64,000 bases of DNA, from contig OX359193.1 of NCBI GenBank assembly GCA_947172415.1, forward strand, positions 8,085,501-8,149,500, read 5' to 3'. Origin of the DNA: Chondrosia reniformis. Its lineage: Eukaryota > Porifera > Demospongiae > Chondrillida > Chondrillidae. The notes below the pieces were generated by a model. That model searched no databases. It saw nothing but the letters and a program-made list of their open reading frames with translations, and was not told where the DNA came from. The number at the start of each line of letters is the position of its first letter. Position 1 is the first letter of the stretch. Shown here piece by piece: positions 1-10,100 of the stretch. The position numbers and the translations under genes are program-made.

Positions 1-383
1 TAGTTTCTGCAAATACAGCCCCAAGGAAAACAAATAGCAAACAAGAAAACTACCTGCCTGCTTACAGACGAAACATGTATTAATAAAACTAAATATGTAT
101 TCTATTAACTATAGCTGTGCATGTTATAAAACAACAAGTAACAATTTCTTTAAGTATAGGCAACTTCCAGGACTTTTCAAAAAGCTTCTATAACACTAAA
201 ACAACGTATAAATTTCTGAGACAATCCTGGTGATCCCATGTTCGTTGGCAAATACTGTGTACTTATCAAAATCAATGTGTTTAATATGCATAAACACTGA
301 CTAAATAAACAAACACTAACCAAAACAAGGTTCAATATAATACATACAGTACAATATACGTATATGTTTTGGTATTCAGTTAC

Positions 384-3110
384 CTTTCCAAGGATCACTG
401 CTGCTACGTGTTTGCTGACCATGAGAACTGGCCAAAACCTTCTGTAGGCACTTGCGACAGACAAGGCTAAGTTGCGAGGGCTTAAAGTCAAGTTTCATCT
501 GTCTGTCACCTTTCAAGACTTTATCATCATCTAACCAGAGTAAATAAAGTATACATGTATTGTACATATGTAATACCCAGTTGCTAAAATCAATGCAGCT
601 AAATATCTATTCCTTTTAAAAAAGGCATGAAGTAAGACAGCAGTTACAAAGAGATTACCAATTTTCCATTGATATGTACTTACACATGTACCAGGTACTG
701 TTATGATTATAAATTATACTTCACTCTGAAAATGCTTGGTATTTGTTCCCACAAAAATATTTTGTCAAGTTACTTAATATTCCATAACTGTGTTGCTACG
801 TATATGTAATAATTGTATTCATCCTTTATAAGTGACTTTACATGTATGTGTGTACATACCAATATGAAAAGTATATTAGAGGAATGTACCTCTCTAAAAT
901 TTTATTATGTTAAATATTTAGGAAGGATTTACAAAAGACCAAAAAAGACAAAGATTCCCAGGGTCACTGATGAAGAGTGAAATTCCCAGAAACAGCTGTC
1001 TGCCCCAGTGGAGAAGAAGAAGGAGAAGAAGATTTTGTATCCTCGTCTAAAGCTCTCACTAGGTTTGGTTCCCTATAGACCCTTTACTCTAGAATAGATG
1101 TAGCATGTTGAAAAATGGTGTTTTAGATTATTCATACGTATGCATGTACCTTTAGGTTCAACATCATAGCCACCTGCTGTTATCATCGGATCATAAGTTG
1201 TACTTAAGCCTTGTAAAGATGGAGGAAGTTCTGTTTTTTTGACAGTAGTAGGGGATTGTGGGTAGAACCTAGATTTTTTCAGCAGGTCTGCTTCATCATT
1301 CCCAATATCAAAGTCTCCTTCTTCAGTAATTGAATGAACTGATTCGTTATCAGAAATATCAGCAGGTGCTGTGTCCTCCTGCACAAATGAACACATACGT
1401 ACGTACATATTTGTGATATCTACGTACGTACAATACAGAATCTCCAAACTTAATTTTACGTGCCTGCTCGTAGATTCTTGCAGTACTTAAATTGTAAGTA
1501 GCCTAATAATCTTCTTTTTTAAAATTACAAAACATCCGGTATCTATACCTTCATATTGCATGTAACTAGTATATGCAATGTTGTATATTATTCAGAGATA
1601 GAAATGATAGGAAGTACTCACCTCCAAGCTGGGAGGCTGTATGGACAACTTTGGGCTTTGTGGCGGAATACCTTCAGATATACCATATGGAGCTCGAGTC
1701 TGTTGTAAATACTAAAGAAATACACAAAGTGCTACGCATGCAGTCAAGCAGCAGTAAGGAATGTAGTTTTGCTTTGAGAAACAATAAAATATAAAACATT
1801 AAAAAAGAAGAACATGAAACATCTGAAAAATAAAAGCAGACAGATGGTGTGAAATCAGTTTGTGGTCGAGTTAAAAAGAGAAAACACCAATATATTTGAA
1901 CAGGGCTGCCATTTTTACGATATGTTTATAGTGCATGAAAATAGTAGAAAATATATACGATGTACATATATAAAGTTAAGGAGAGACATTGTCTCATTTA
2001 ATTAATACTTGTGCCGATAAAATGTATTATACAATAATTCTGAATTATTAAGTGACTAACTTGACTGACTTCAGATTCTATTCCCTTGTTTCCTGACTGG
2101 TTATTTACAAGAATATTTGAACCAGTTATATTTGAACCCTTAATTATTACATCTTTATGCAAATGGATATGTACAGGTTGTGGCGGCACTGCTGGAACAC
2201 GGGAAGGCTTGATATTATTACGAATATCAGAGATTTCTTTAGCAATCTTAGCTAAATCTTGCCTATCCAATGGACAAAACTGAATACAACTCTTTATAAC
2301 AGGCTCCAGCTTCTTGTCTTCTTCAGTGAAGTTTTTCATGGAGTCCTCATATCTTTCAAATTCAGTCAAATGTTTCACTATTTCATTCTGACGAGCCACA
2401 GGGTATCTAGGATTTACGAGTTTCCCAGCAAGAATGTAAATTGTGAGCACGCCAAATGAGTAGCAATCTGTTTTGGCCTCTGGCCTATAAGATGGGTCAC
2501 GGGTCTCAGGGGGCATGTACTTCTCCATCCCTCTTGAGTAGGAAGTCATGTTAGGTAATTCAGAGATAAACGCAGATATGCCGAAATCCGTAATTTTGGC
2601 AGTAACCCCATCTGTATGAAAATTGAGAAGGATGTTATTCGCCGTTAAGTCACCGTGAACAAGATTTTTCCCGTGGAGGTACCTAAGACCAGTGCAAACT
2701 TGCATTAGAATGGAAAGCTTCATGTCATGGGACAATCTTGGGTCTTTCTGCTTCAGTACCATACTAACACTCTCCGGCATCCATTCCATGACTAGGCAGG
2801 GTAACTTTCGATCTTTCCAAAAAGAAACACCGTATAGAACTACAATATTAGGACTTTTCAAGTCTTTCCATATCTTAAATTCCCTTATTATACGGAGTAA
2901 AGTTTCCTCTTCAGAACTTTCTCCAGAATTCGAACGGCCTTCGAATTTTTTTACCTTCTTAAATCTTTTAATAGCACAGAGAGATCCAGACCACTTCCCT
3001 TTATAAACCTTGCCACAAGAACCTTCTCCTACTAAGTTACCACGTTCTAGGGCGTCTTCGTCGATTAGGTCGTCTTTGAAATGTTCAGCAAGAAGCGACT
3101 GCTGGGCCAT
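384..3110 (-). CDS. TKL-like protein kinase with C-terminal extension (incomplete at left edge)
   Basis: Probable intracellular Ser/Thr (tyrosine-kinase-like group) kinase. Exons read from the minus strand: 3110-2061, 1699-1622, 1378-1150 and 530-384. All junctions are GT-AG and keep the frame, and the last exon ends in phase 1, so the gene continues left of the window. The kinase domain covers about residues 24-290: glycine loop GEGSCGKV (28-35), catalytic Lys in CAIKRF (48), VHGDLTANNILL (151-162), DFG (175-177) and PPE (200-202). The usual HRD arginine is replaced by Gly (HGD). The tail is acidic and Ser/Pro-rich, followed by a CRKC pair in exon 4. It starts 109 bp from the CFAP300 start on the other strand. 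The exact family was not recognised; no transmembrane segment is seen in the part present. Confidence 0.85.
919..1149 (+). mobile_element. Dispersed hammerhead-bearing repeat, copy 1
   Basis: About 230 bp similar in order and sequence to 55730-55985, with a 3' part also at 19566-19640 (reversed) and 43890-44070 (rearranged). Shared landmarks are a GACAAAGA run, a hammerhead-like core, CCAGTGGAGAAGAAGA, then AAGCTCTC and a GGTTTGGTTCCCTATAG-type segment. It lies in an intron of the kinase gene, antisense to it, ending next to the exon-3 splice donor. No coding capacity is seen, so it is probably a short non-autonomous element. Confidence 0.6.
956..1012 (+). ncRNA. Hammerhead ribozyme-like motif, copy 1
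   Basis: Type I-like layout: stem I GGGTCA (961-966), core CTGATGA (967-973), a stem II region, GAAAC (989-993), a minimal stem III with AC pairing GT across a four-base loop, and cleavage triplet GTC (998-1000). The 3' strand of stem I is TGCCCC (1001-1006), with one mismatch to GGGTCA. Stem II is weak in this copy. Activity is not shown; the call rests on the order of the core parts and on stem I pairing. Confidence 0.55.
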
Positions 3111-3219
3111 TTTTTATTAACGGTTAATTTAAAGATTTACGGTAAAAATTTCGTCAGTGAACGAGCTGCAATTTGGCACTAGAGGTATAATAGGCGTAGT
3201 CTAGACCAACGTAGTACAA
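3111..3219. promoter_or_regulatory. Divergent promoter between kinase and CFAP300
   Basis: Only 109 bp separate the two start codons, which face away from each other. Both 5' UTRs and any core promoter must sit here or overlap the coding starts. No clear TATA box is visible. The call is inferred from gene geometry. Confidence 0.5.
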
Positions 3220-5092
3220 ATGGCAGCGCACCAGGAAGACTTTTCTTTTCAAATATTTAAAAAGTTACACTCATTTGAAGATGGGAGTCTAAAGGATTTT
3301 CTCGTTAAATGGTGAGTAGTTTATTTTGGACATTAGCTTGAGACCCCCTCTCTGTGCTCTTGCGTTCCTTTTGTGATACAGGAATCTGGATGAGAGAATG
3401 AGGATAAAGTGCTTTAGTTTCGATAAAACCTTGAGAGGTTATCAGTACCGGTCCTTCTGTGAGAGTTTCTTCAATGACCCCTCAGTCACTGCTAATGTAG
3501 AGGTATCTGTTCCTTCACATGTGATGGATCAGTCAATACAGTCATTGGCTTGTATTATTTGTGTTAGGTCACCTCAAAGAGTGGAAAATGGTGCCCTCTT
3601 AATCTAACTGGTTAGTGCCTGTAGCAGGTGGTGCTTGTAACTAGGGACTATGTGAGTTGCTAGGATATGTACTGTTCTCTGTTGTCCTTCAGGCAGCAAA
3701 GCTGTAAGTGTGGATGTGGAGGAAGTTCCTTGTACACTGTTGAGTATGGACTTCTTTGACAGACTGTTCAGTGAAGGTACAAGTTCCCAACATCTACTGT
3801 ATACAGTACATAGTATACTGAGTTATACTGATAGTATACTAGAATATATATATATTGCATATGTGTCAACACTACATGGTGTTTGCATGGTATTGTTGTA
3901 ATCATCATAGCTGTAATGATGTTGGTATATGGAAGTAGGTGTTGTGAGGCAGTCTGGAAGTATTTGCAAGTGTCTAGAGGAGTACCTTGATGACTTGTGT
4001 GTAGCAGATGAGCTCAGAAAGGTCGGCTGATCCTTTATAGGTAGTACTCAGGATCCTTTATAGGTAGTACTCAGGATCCTTTATAGGTAGTAATCATTTA
4101 GGGTATATACACTTGTATATGCACTGGAATGAAGTGCTGGTTAACTGCATACATAATGTTTAATGTATGTACTTTTACTACTTCTTTACTGAGTCTGTTG
4201 TATAGCAGCTGGTTGCCTACGTATATATATGTGTATATATACATATGTATGTACCTATATGAACTTCTCTACTTATTATATGTATGTTATATATGTGTGT
4301 ATGTAGGTATAAGGGCTCTTCTACGTATATGTATTGATAGGTATTATTGGTGGAAGGGTCCGACCATTACAGTTGCTACTCTGAGGAGGAAAGGAGGCAG
4401 CTTTTGTTTAGAATGTTTAAGCACATTTGTCTAGGAGGCCCCATCTGCCAGGTATGAGTTCCCTCCCACAAGTCCCACCTGCAAGCCTCCTCCCACAAGT
4501 CCCCTCCCACAAGTCCCCTCCAACAAGTCCCCTCCCACAAGTCCCCTCCCACAAGTCCCCTCCCACAAGTCCCCTCCCACAACTCCCCTCCCACAGCATC
4601 ACTTCATCCCGCATGTATGCCCCTCATGACCCTGGTATCGTGTTGTATTAGTATGAAGATGAGATTGGTCCCTACTTGGATACGTGTAAGAGACTCTATA
4701 AAGATATTGTGAGGTGTGTTCATGTATGTAGGCCTTAGTAGGAAGACATGGCCATAACACCTTATTGACATTTTAATGTGTATTATATAGTGTTGTAAAA
4801 GATGCTGACACAGAGAAATTGTCAATAACTTCTTTGGTTTATAAAGTGACTGTTAGAGTAAGCAATAGCTGCAGTAGTATTGTTTGCATATGATGCCTGT
4901 GATGTATGGCAAATGTACAATGTATATATAGACTACTCTTGTATACTCATGTATTCTCTTGTATACTCTTATTTGTAGGTGGAGGGCAAGATTGGTTTTC
5001 CTGGAAGCTGTTTACATGAGCAGAATTTCTGTTACTTAATTGTAGATCCACACAATAGGCATGTGACATGTTGGTACTGCATCTGGTCCTGA
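3220..5092 (+). CDS. CFAP300: Cilia- and flagella-associated protein 300
   Basis: Known in vertebrates as C11orf70, a cytoplasmic factor needed to assemble outer and inner dynein arms of motile cilia. Nine exons: 3220-3311, 3382-3502, 3568-3610, 3693-3776, 3939-4021, 4341-4451, 4652-4713, 4791-4857, 4979-5092. They give 258 aa (human about 267). Family landmarks along the protein are RMRIKCFSFDKT, FFNDPSV, VEEVPCTLLSMDFFDRL, ADELRK/VLLVEGSDHY, FKHICLGGPICQYED, YKDIV and a C-terminal CYLIVDP. The 43-bp exon 3 supplies the SGKW segment and repairs the phase between exons 2 and 4. The donor after exon 5 (GTCGGC) is weak but is supported by protein alignment across the junction. Presence of this gene argues for motile cilia in the organism. 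Confidence 0.95.
4029..4098 (+). repeat. 23-bp tandem repeat, 3 copies (CFAP300 intron 5)
   Basis: Three head-to-tail copies of a unit beginning GATCCTTTATAGGTAGTA, at 4029, 4052 and 4075. Each contains a TATAG|GTAGTA splice-donor-like string. Confidence 0.9.
4463..4596 (+). repeat. ~15-bp tandem repeat (CFAP300 intron 6)
   Basis: About nine imperfect copies of CCCCTCCCACAAGT, a strand-biased pyrimidine-rich minisatellite. Open frames on both strands here are repeat artefacts. Confidence 0.9.
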
Positions 5093-5248
5093 AACACTAT
5101 ACACATTTACTGACTTCAACTTTACAAGCTAGTCTTTTAACATATGCTCAGCTGTATATGCATAACTCTCTTATTTTATCATTTTTTTTGTTAGAAGATC
5201 AAAATAAGGGTCTTTGAGATCTAAATATGATCTTAAAACTTTAATTAT

Positions 5249-5453
5249 CATCATCATTTGATACTGGATTTCACTGCTGGAGTACATCATTTGCCATACT
5301 GATGAATAAGGACAAAACAGCCGTCTATGGCTTGATCATCTTTTTGAGTGGCTAAGGGGAGACTCTGGTTCCTATTAATTCCGACCATTAGCTCATTGTG
5401 CTCCTCAGGAGACAGGAGTGGGTGAGGGTAAAATCCAGAATCAAATGATGATG
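5249..5453. mobile_element. 205-bp element with 23-bp terminal inverted repeats and internal hammerhead-like motif
   Basis: Left end CATCATCATTTGATACTGGA (from 5249) is matched by the reverse complement of 5431-5453 with one mismatch over 23 bp. The element is non-coding and lies between the convergent CFAP300 and lectin genes. It resembles a MITE in size and termini. A clear target-site duplication was not identified. It contains the hammerhead-like motif at 5293-5331. Confidence 0.6.
5293..5331 (+). ncRNA. Hammerhead ribozyme-like motif, copy 3 (inside TIR element)
   Basis: Stem I is a perfect 6-bp pair, GCCATA (5293-5298) with TATGGC (5326-5331). The core CTGATGA (5299-5305) is intact. 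A very short stem II is followed by AAAAC (5314-5318) where GAAAC is expected, then AGCC and cleavage triplet GTC (5323-5325). The G-to-A change at GAAAC would be expected to weaken or abolish cleavage, so this copy may be decayed. Confidence 0.5.
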
Positions 5454-5667
5454 TAAGTATTAAGAATGTCAGTATATACTAGCTATTAATAAGTTATATT
5501 GTTGGATGTTACGTATAATGTTATAAAAAATAGCAGTTCACTAATTAAACAGAATATGGAACATCTCTAAATGTGTACTATTCAAAATACCTACGTATGA
5601 TAAAGCTATAAACGGTTAACAATAAACCTTATTCTACAGTACCCCAGTTGTTTCAGAGAGTCGCTGG

Positions 5668-6408
5668 CTATTTCCCTGCATATAGCTCCCAGACCCAAAT
5701 TTGTTTTGCACTATTGACCCCCCAAAGCTCATCAGTAGTAGCGTCACACTGCATCAGACCTCCTTCCATCCTCTTCCACTTTGCATCTCCAAGGCAAGGT
5801 TTGTCACAACGATAGATCTGATTAGCTGAATTAACTCCAAATACCTCGTATATTCCAGATGCTGAAATATACTTCAACTTTCCTGGTATGTGAGTCCACT
5901 TACCAGAACCATCAACACTTCGGACAAAGATATCATCTGCTGAATTAACTCCATAGACAGCAGAGATTCCTCCATCAATTTGCTTAAGCCGTCCATCCAC
6001 CAATATCCACTTACCATTGCATGGCTTTCTACACTTGTAGATTTGGTCATTTTTATTCACTCCCCAAACCCAGCCATTCCCAGAGGGTGATACATGCTTG
6101 AGACCGCCTGGTACATGCGTCCAGCTTCCACTGCCATCCACAGGTCTTTTATATATTGCAAAACCAGAATTCACTCCCCAAACCTCTTGATCATCTGCAT
6201 CAACTTGCATAAGCTTGCCATCTATGTGCTTCCAGTCACCGTTGCACGGCCTTACACACATATAAATGTCGTCTGCATCATTCACTCCCCAAATAAAGTT
6301 GTAGGATGCAGTGATCTGCTTCAGTCCACCTGGTATTTTGTACCACTTGGATTCACAACAGTCCAGCAGAATTGTAATGAAAAAAAAGATCACTCCTTTC
6401 AAAATCAT
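5668..6408 (-). CDS. Secreted tectonin-repeat (fish-egg-lectin-like) beta-propeller lectin
   Basis: Intronless, 246 aa. An N-terminal hydrophobic signal peptide covers about residues 1-20 (ILKGVIFFFITILLDCCES), so secretion is likely. The rest is six repeats of ~37 aa, each with a W-x(3-4)-G-x-L start and a GVN core (WGVND, WGVNS, WGVNK, YGVNS, FGVNS, WGVNS). This is the tectonin / tachylectin-1 / fish-egg lectin pattern, which folds as a six-bladed beta-propeller. Repeats alternate: 1, 3 and 5 carry C-x(2-3)-PC pairs, while 2 and 4 carry a VDGSG turn. That suggests a two-repeat ancestral unit. Family members bind bacterial or egg-surface glycans, so an innate-defence or extracellular recognition role is an inference. 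The gene converges on CFAP300. Confidence 0.85.
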   Translation of the reverse strand: MILKGVIFFFITILLDCCESKWYKIPGGLKQITASYNFIWGVNDADDIYMCVRPCNGDWKHIDGKLMQVDADDQEVWGVNSGFAIYKRPVDGSGSWTHVPGGLKHVSPSGNGWVWGVNKNDQIYKCRKPCNGKWILVDGRLKQIDGGISAVYGVNSADDIFVRSVDGSGKWTHIPGKLKYISASGIYEVFGVNSANQIYRCDKPCLGDAKWKRMEGGLMQCDATTDELWGVNSAKQIWVWELYAGK

Positions 6409-7144
6409 TTCTTCCTAGACCATTCAGACTACATATATAAATTCATTCCTCTGGAAAGTGGGATCATATATATAGTTAGGTATTATATAACAATACCTTA
6501 ATTAGATGCAGGCATTGAGAGTTGCATGGAGAGACTATTGTGGACTTATAAGTGTGAATATATATATGTAAGTACTGTAGCTCATTTTATAGTACGTACA
6601 CATACATTTTAGGAAGTCATTCAGCTTGTATAAGAAGTAGATGGAAAGTTCCTCATAACATCTCTAATATTCCATTCACTTCGTAATATAATTAAATAAT
6701 TTATCATCCATACACAATGTACATTATGAATATATACATTTCAATGGAGAATATATTGTTATTATATTATAATACACACATAACTAAATTACATATGAAT
6801 ACAAAAATGTCCTATGTAACATCTTCAGATTTGTCCAAATAGAAGCCAAGGCCTCTATTCAGACAAATACAGTGTACCCACGTACAGCCTCTGCTAATAT
6901 ATACTATACATGTATATATCTTAAATAACTCCAGTGGATATTTTAATTAAGACAGATCGACTTTATTGTCAATGTGACATATATTATAGCATAGCACAGT
7001 ACTAGTACTTCTTATTCATATTATTCACATACAACCAGCCATTTCAATATAAAAATGTACAACCATGTATATAATATAAATCAGTAAGAACACACAGAAC
7101 ACACACACAATACACTGCATCATGTGGTATATATTGTCAGTCAA
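6409..7144. other. AT-rich intergenic region
   Basis: No supported gene. It is AT-rich with many TATATA and ACGTA runs. It holds the upstream region of the lectin gene (TATATA stretches about 30-60 bp upstream of its start) and the 3' flank of the coiled-coil gene. Confidence 0.6.
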
Positions 7145-10100
7145 CTAGTCAGAATCAAAGCCATCATCTGAGCTCTCTAGTAGCTGGTATTTGATGGGTA
7201 CTCTCCTTCCTTTGGGACCTTCAGGTCGCTGAAATGCTGAATGGATCCTCTTTATCTTGGGACTCCTGGTTGGCTATGTAACATTGAGGGAGATCACACA
7301 TGAGACATTCACACTTAGCACTTTCAAGTGACAGATACACCAGTTCACACTCATCCACCAGACTCATGGTCGTGATTATACCTTATCTATCATATATTAT
7401 ACAACTAGTGAGTCTACAGTCTTAAGTATATAATTCTGAAGGATGTTCAGTAGAGATAACACTTAGCAGTGGTGGATTTAGCATTCTGTATATATTCCTT
7501 ACCTCATCAAAGTCCACAGGCTGTTCTACATAGACAAATTCACTTGCCTCAGCCTTTACTTCCTGTAGCTTCAAATGAGTTGGTTTGGGTTTAATTGGAG
7601 GTGGTTTGGGTTTCTTCATGCCAGTGGGCGGGGATTCTCTGGAAAAGGGGAGGGTACAGAGTGGAGATAAGGCATCAGACTGCTCTAGCTATACATACAT
7701 CATACAATGAACTAACTTTATCTTATCTCCCAACAAATGCCTAGTGGTGGAAGTTGCTATTTGAAATGAAGGCAGTGGGGGAAAACCCTTTTCTTCTGCC
7801 CCACCCTCTTCTTCATCACTGCTTGAACTCCAGTCACTCCCACTGGACAACTGCTGTAATTTCCTGGTTGATAATTGGGCTACTACAAAATCAGCAAAAA
7901 CGCACTTTTTTCAACCTACTCTACTTTCCTTTTTAAACATATAAATCAACTATTACATTCACTGCAATACTAACCGGGAGAAGGAACAGGTATAGGCTCC
8001 TTTGCAGGTATAGGCTCCTCGGCAGGTATAGGCTCCTCGGCAGGTATAGGCTCCTTGGCAGGTATAGGCTCCTCAGCAGGTATAGGCTCCTCGGCAGGTA
8101 TAGGCTCCTCAGCAGGTATAGGCTCCTCGGCAGGTATAGGCTCCTCAGCAGGTATAGGCTCCTCGGCAGGTATAGGCTCCTCGGCAGGTATAGAATTATG
8201 CTTTTTTCCAGAAACTGAAAAGAGTTTTTCTTTTTGTGTTGTCTTTTGGGTACTTCCTTTGTGTCTCTTCCTAGGAGGAGTTTGTGGCTTCTTTAAGATG
8301 GCAGGTTTCTGAGGCTTTGAAGGTGATATTCGTGTTTGTGGACTTCCCTGGGATTGCTTCAGAGGGCTACTGTGGGGCACTCCCTGGGGGCTATCGTGGG
8401 ACACTCCCTGGGGGCTACTGTGGGGCACTCCCTGGGGGCTATCGTGGGACACTCCCTGGGGGCTACTGTGGGGCACTCCCTGGGGGCTATCGTGGGACAC
8501 TCCCTGGGGGCTACTGTGGGGCACTCCCTGGGGGCTATCGTGGGACACTCCCTGGGGGCTATCATGGGGCACTCCCTGGTGGCTACTATGGGGCACTCCC
8601 TGGGGGCTACTGTGGGGCACTCCCTGGGGGCTACTGTGGGGCACTCCCTGGGGGCTACTGTGGGGCACTCCCTGGGGGCTACTGTGGGGCACTCCATGGC
8701 TGTACGTAGGTTTCATTTCACTGTCATGTCCAGCATATAGGATATCTCTAGTATTTCCAGTTAACTGCCGTCCATGGTCACTTGGTGCCCTTAAAAGGTC
8801 AATTGGCACCCATCTCGACTCAAGACTGGAGTAGGGGTTGAATGAGGAGAGAGACAAGTTGGAATAAGGTGATGAAAAGCCAGTTGTAGCACCATATATG
8901 GAGGGGGAGGAGTAGATGTTTGGCTGAGAAGATCCAATCAGTTCACTTACAGCCTAAAAGACCAACAGACAATACTATTCAACTCACTAACTACTGAGTG
9001 CACACAAACAGATAAAGGAGCCTATAGTCACATATGAATATCTGTACATGCCCATTTGGAGTGCCTGTGATTTGTCATTTCAGGGGAGCTTACACCAACC
9101 AAATCTACTAGCTACTACATTGTGTAGGCAGTGTGAACAAGCTATATGTATGGTTAACTACTGTAAAGGTATGTATGGACAGTGCACCTGAGGGCCAGAG
9201 CCCTTAGCTTCAGCGTATCCAGCTCTTTCCAGCTCCTTCTTTAAATGTGCAATCTGCAAATTAACAAGAGGAGAGGGTAATTATATGCCATCTCCATCTG
9301 ATAATCCTCCTCACCAACCTCTTTCTTCAAAACATGTGCTTCTCTTTCGGCTGCATCTGCCCTGTCATCTGCTATCTTTAGGAGTTGGGAGTGCACCTTG
9401 GGCATCACCATTTCTGACCTCTCTTGCATCATTTCCTCAACCTTCTCCAGTAATCTCTTCACCTCATTCTGACTATACAATAGTTCAGCTCTGCACACTA
9501 TTAAGACAGATAATTAAGGGACTTACCCAATATATTCAGGTCCATACAAGGTAAATATTGGATTTGCTACTTAAACATACAATTTAGCTTTTTATCTGCT
9601 TCATCAGCTTTTTGTTCTGCCAGCTTGATAGCCAACATATGGTCAATACCTCTACAGACATATATACAGATAAGTAGAGAGGGTTAACAACGGTTGTGAG
9701 AGGGTTAACAACAAACCTGAGAGGGTTAACAACGGTTGTGAGAGGGTTAACAAGCAGATGAATGTAGTCTCACCCAGTGGTCAGGCGTGTCACATAAGCC
9801 TGTTCTTCTAGTTTCTTTACCAAATGAGCAGTTCCTTTCAGTGTCTCCTCCAGTTCTTTTACTCGTTCGGTTTTCTCTCGCAACATTCTTTCACTTTTAA
9901 AATGCTCCCCCTAATAAGTTATTGAAGATCACATGTTGTAATCAGTATATGTAGTGTGTCCATCAATGCATTAGCAACAGTATAAGATAGGCATTATATA
10001 ATGGCCCAGTTGAGAAGAAGAGAAGAAGAAGGTTTTCACTTTTAAATCAGCAATTTCGCCTTCCAGGCGTAGTCTCATTGAACTCTCCTTGGCCAGTCGG

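Noticed and set aside
1-383. Further kinase exon at the left edge
   Set aside because: The kinase frame leaves exon 4 in phase 1, but no convincing acceptor with an open frame was found in 1-383; the next exon is probably outside the window.
4376-4614. Minus-strand open frames with GWEGTCGR-type repeats
   Set aside because: Translation of the CCCCTCCCACAAGT minisatellite in CFAP300 intron 6.
8055-8740. Plus-strand open frames of 85-141 codons
   Set aside because: Shadows of the 18-bp and 24-bp coding repeats of the minus-strand gene; unit lengths divisible by three keep several frames open.
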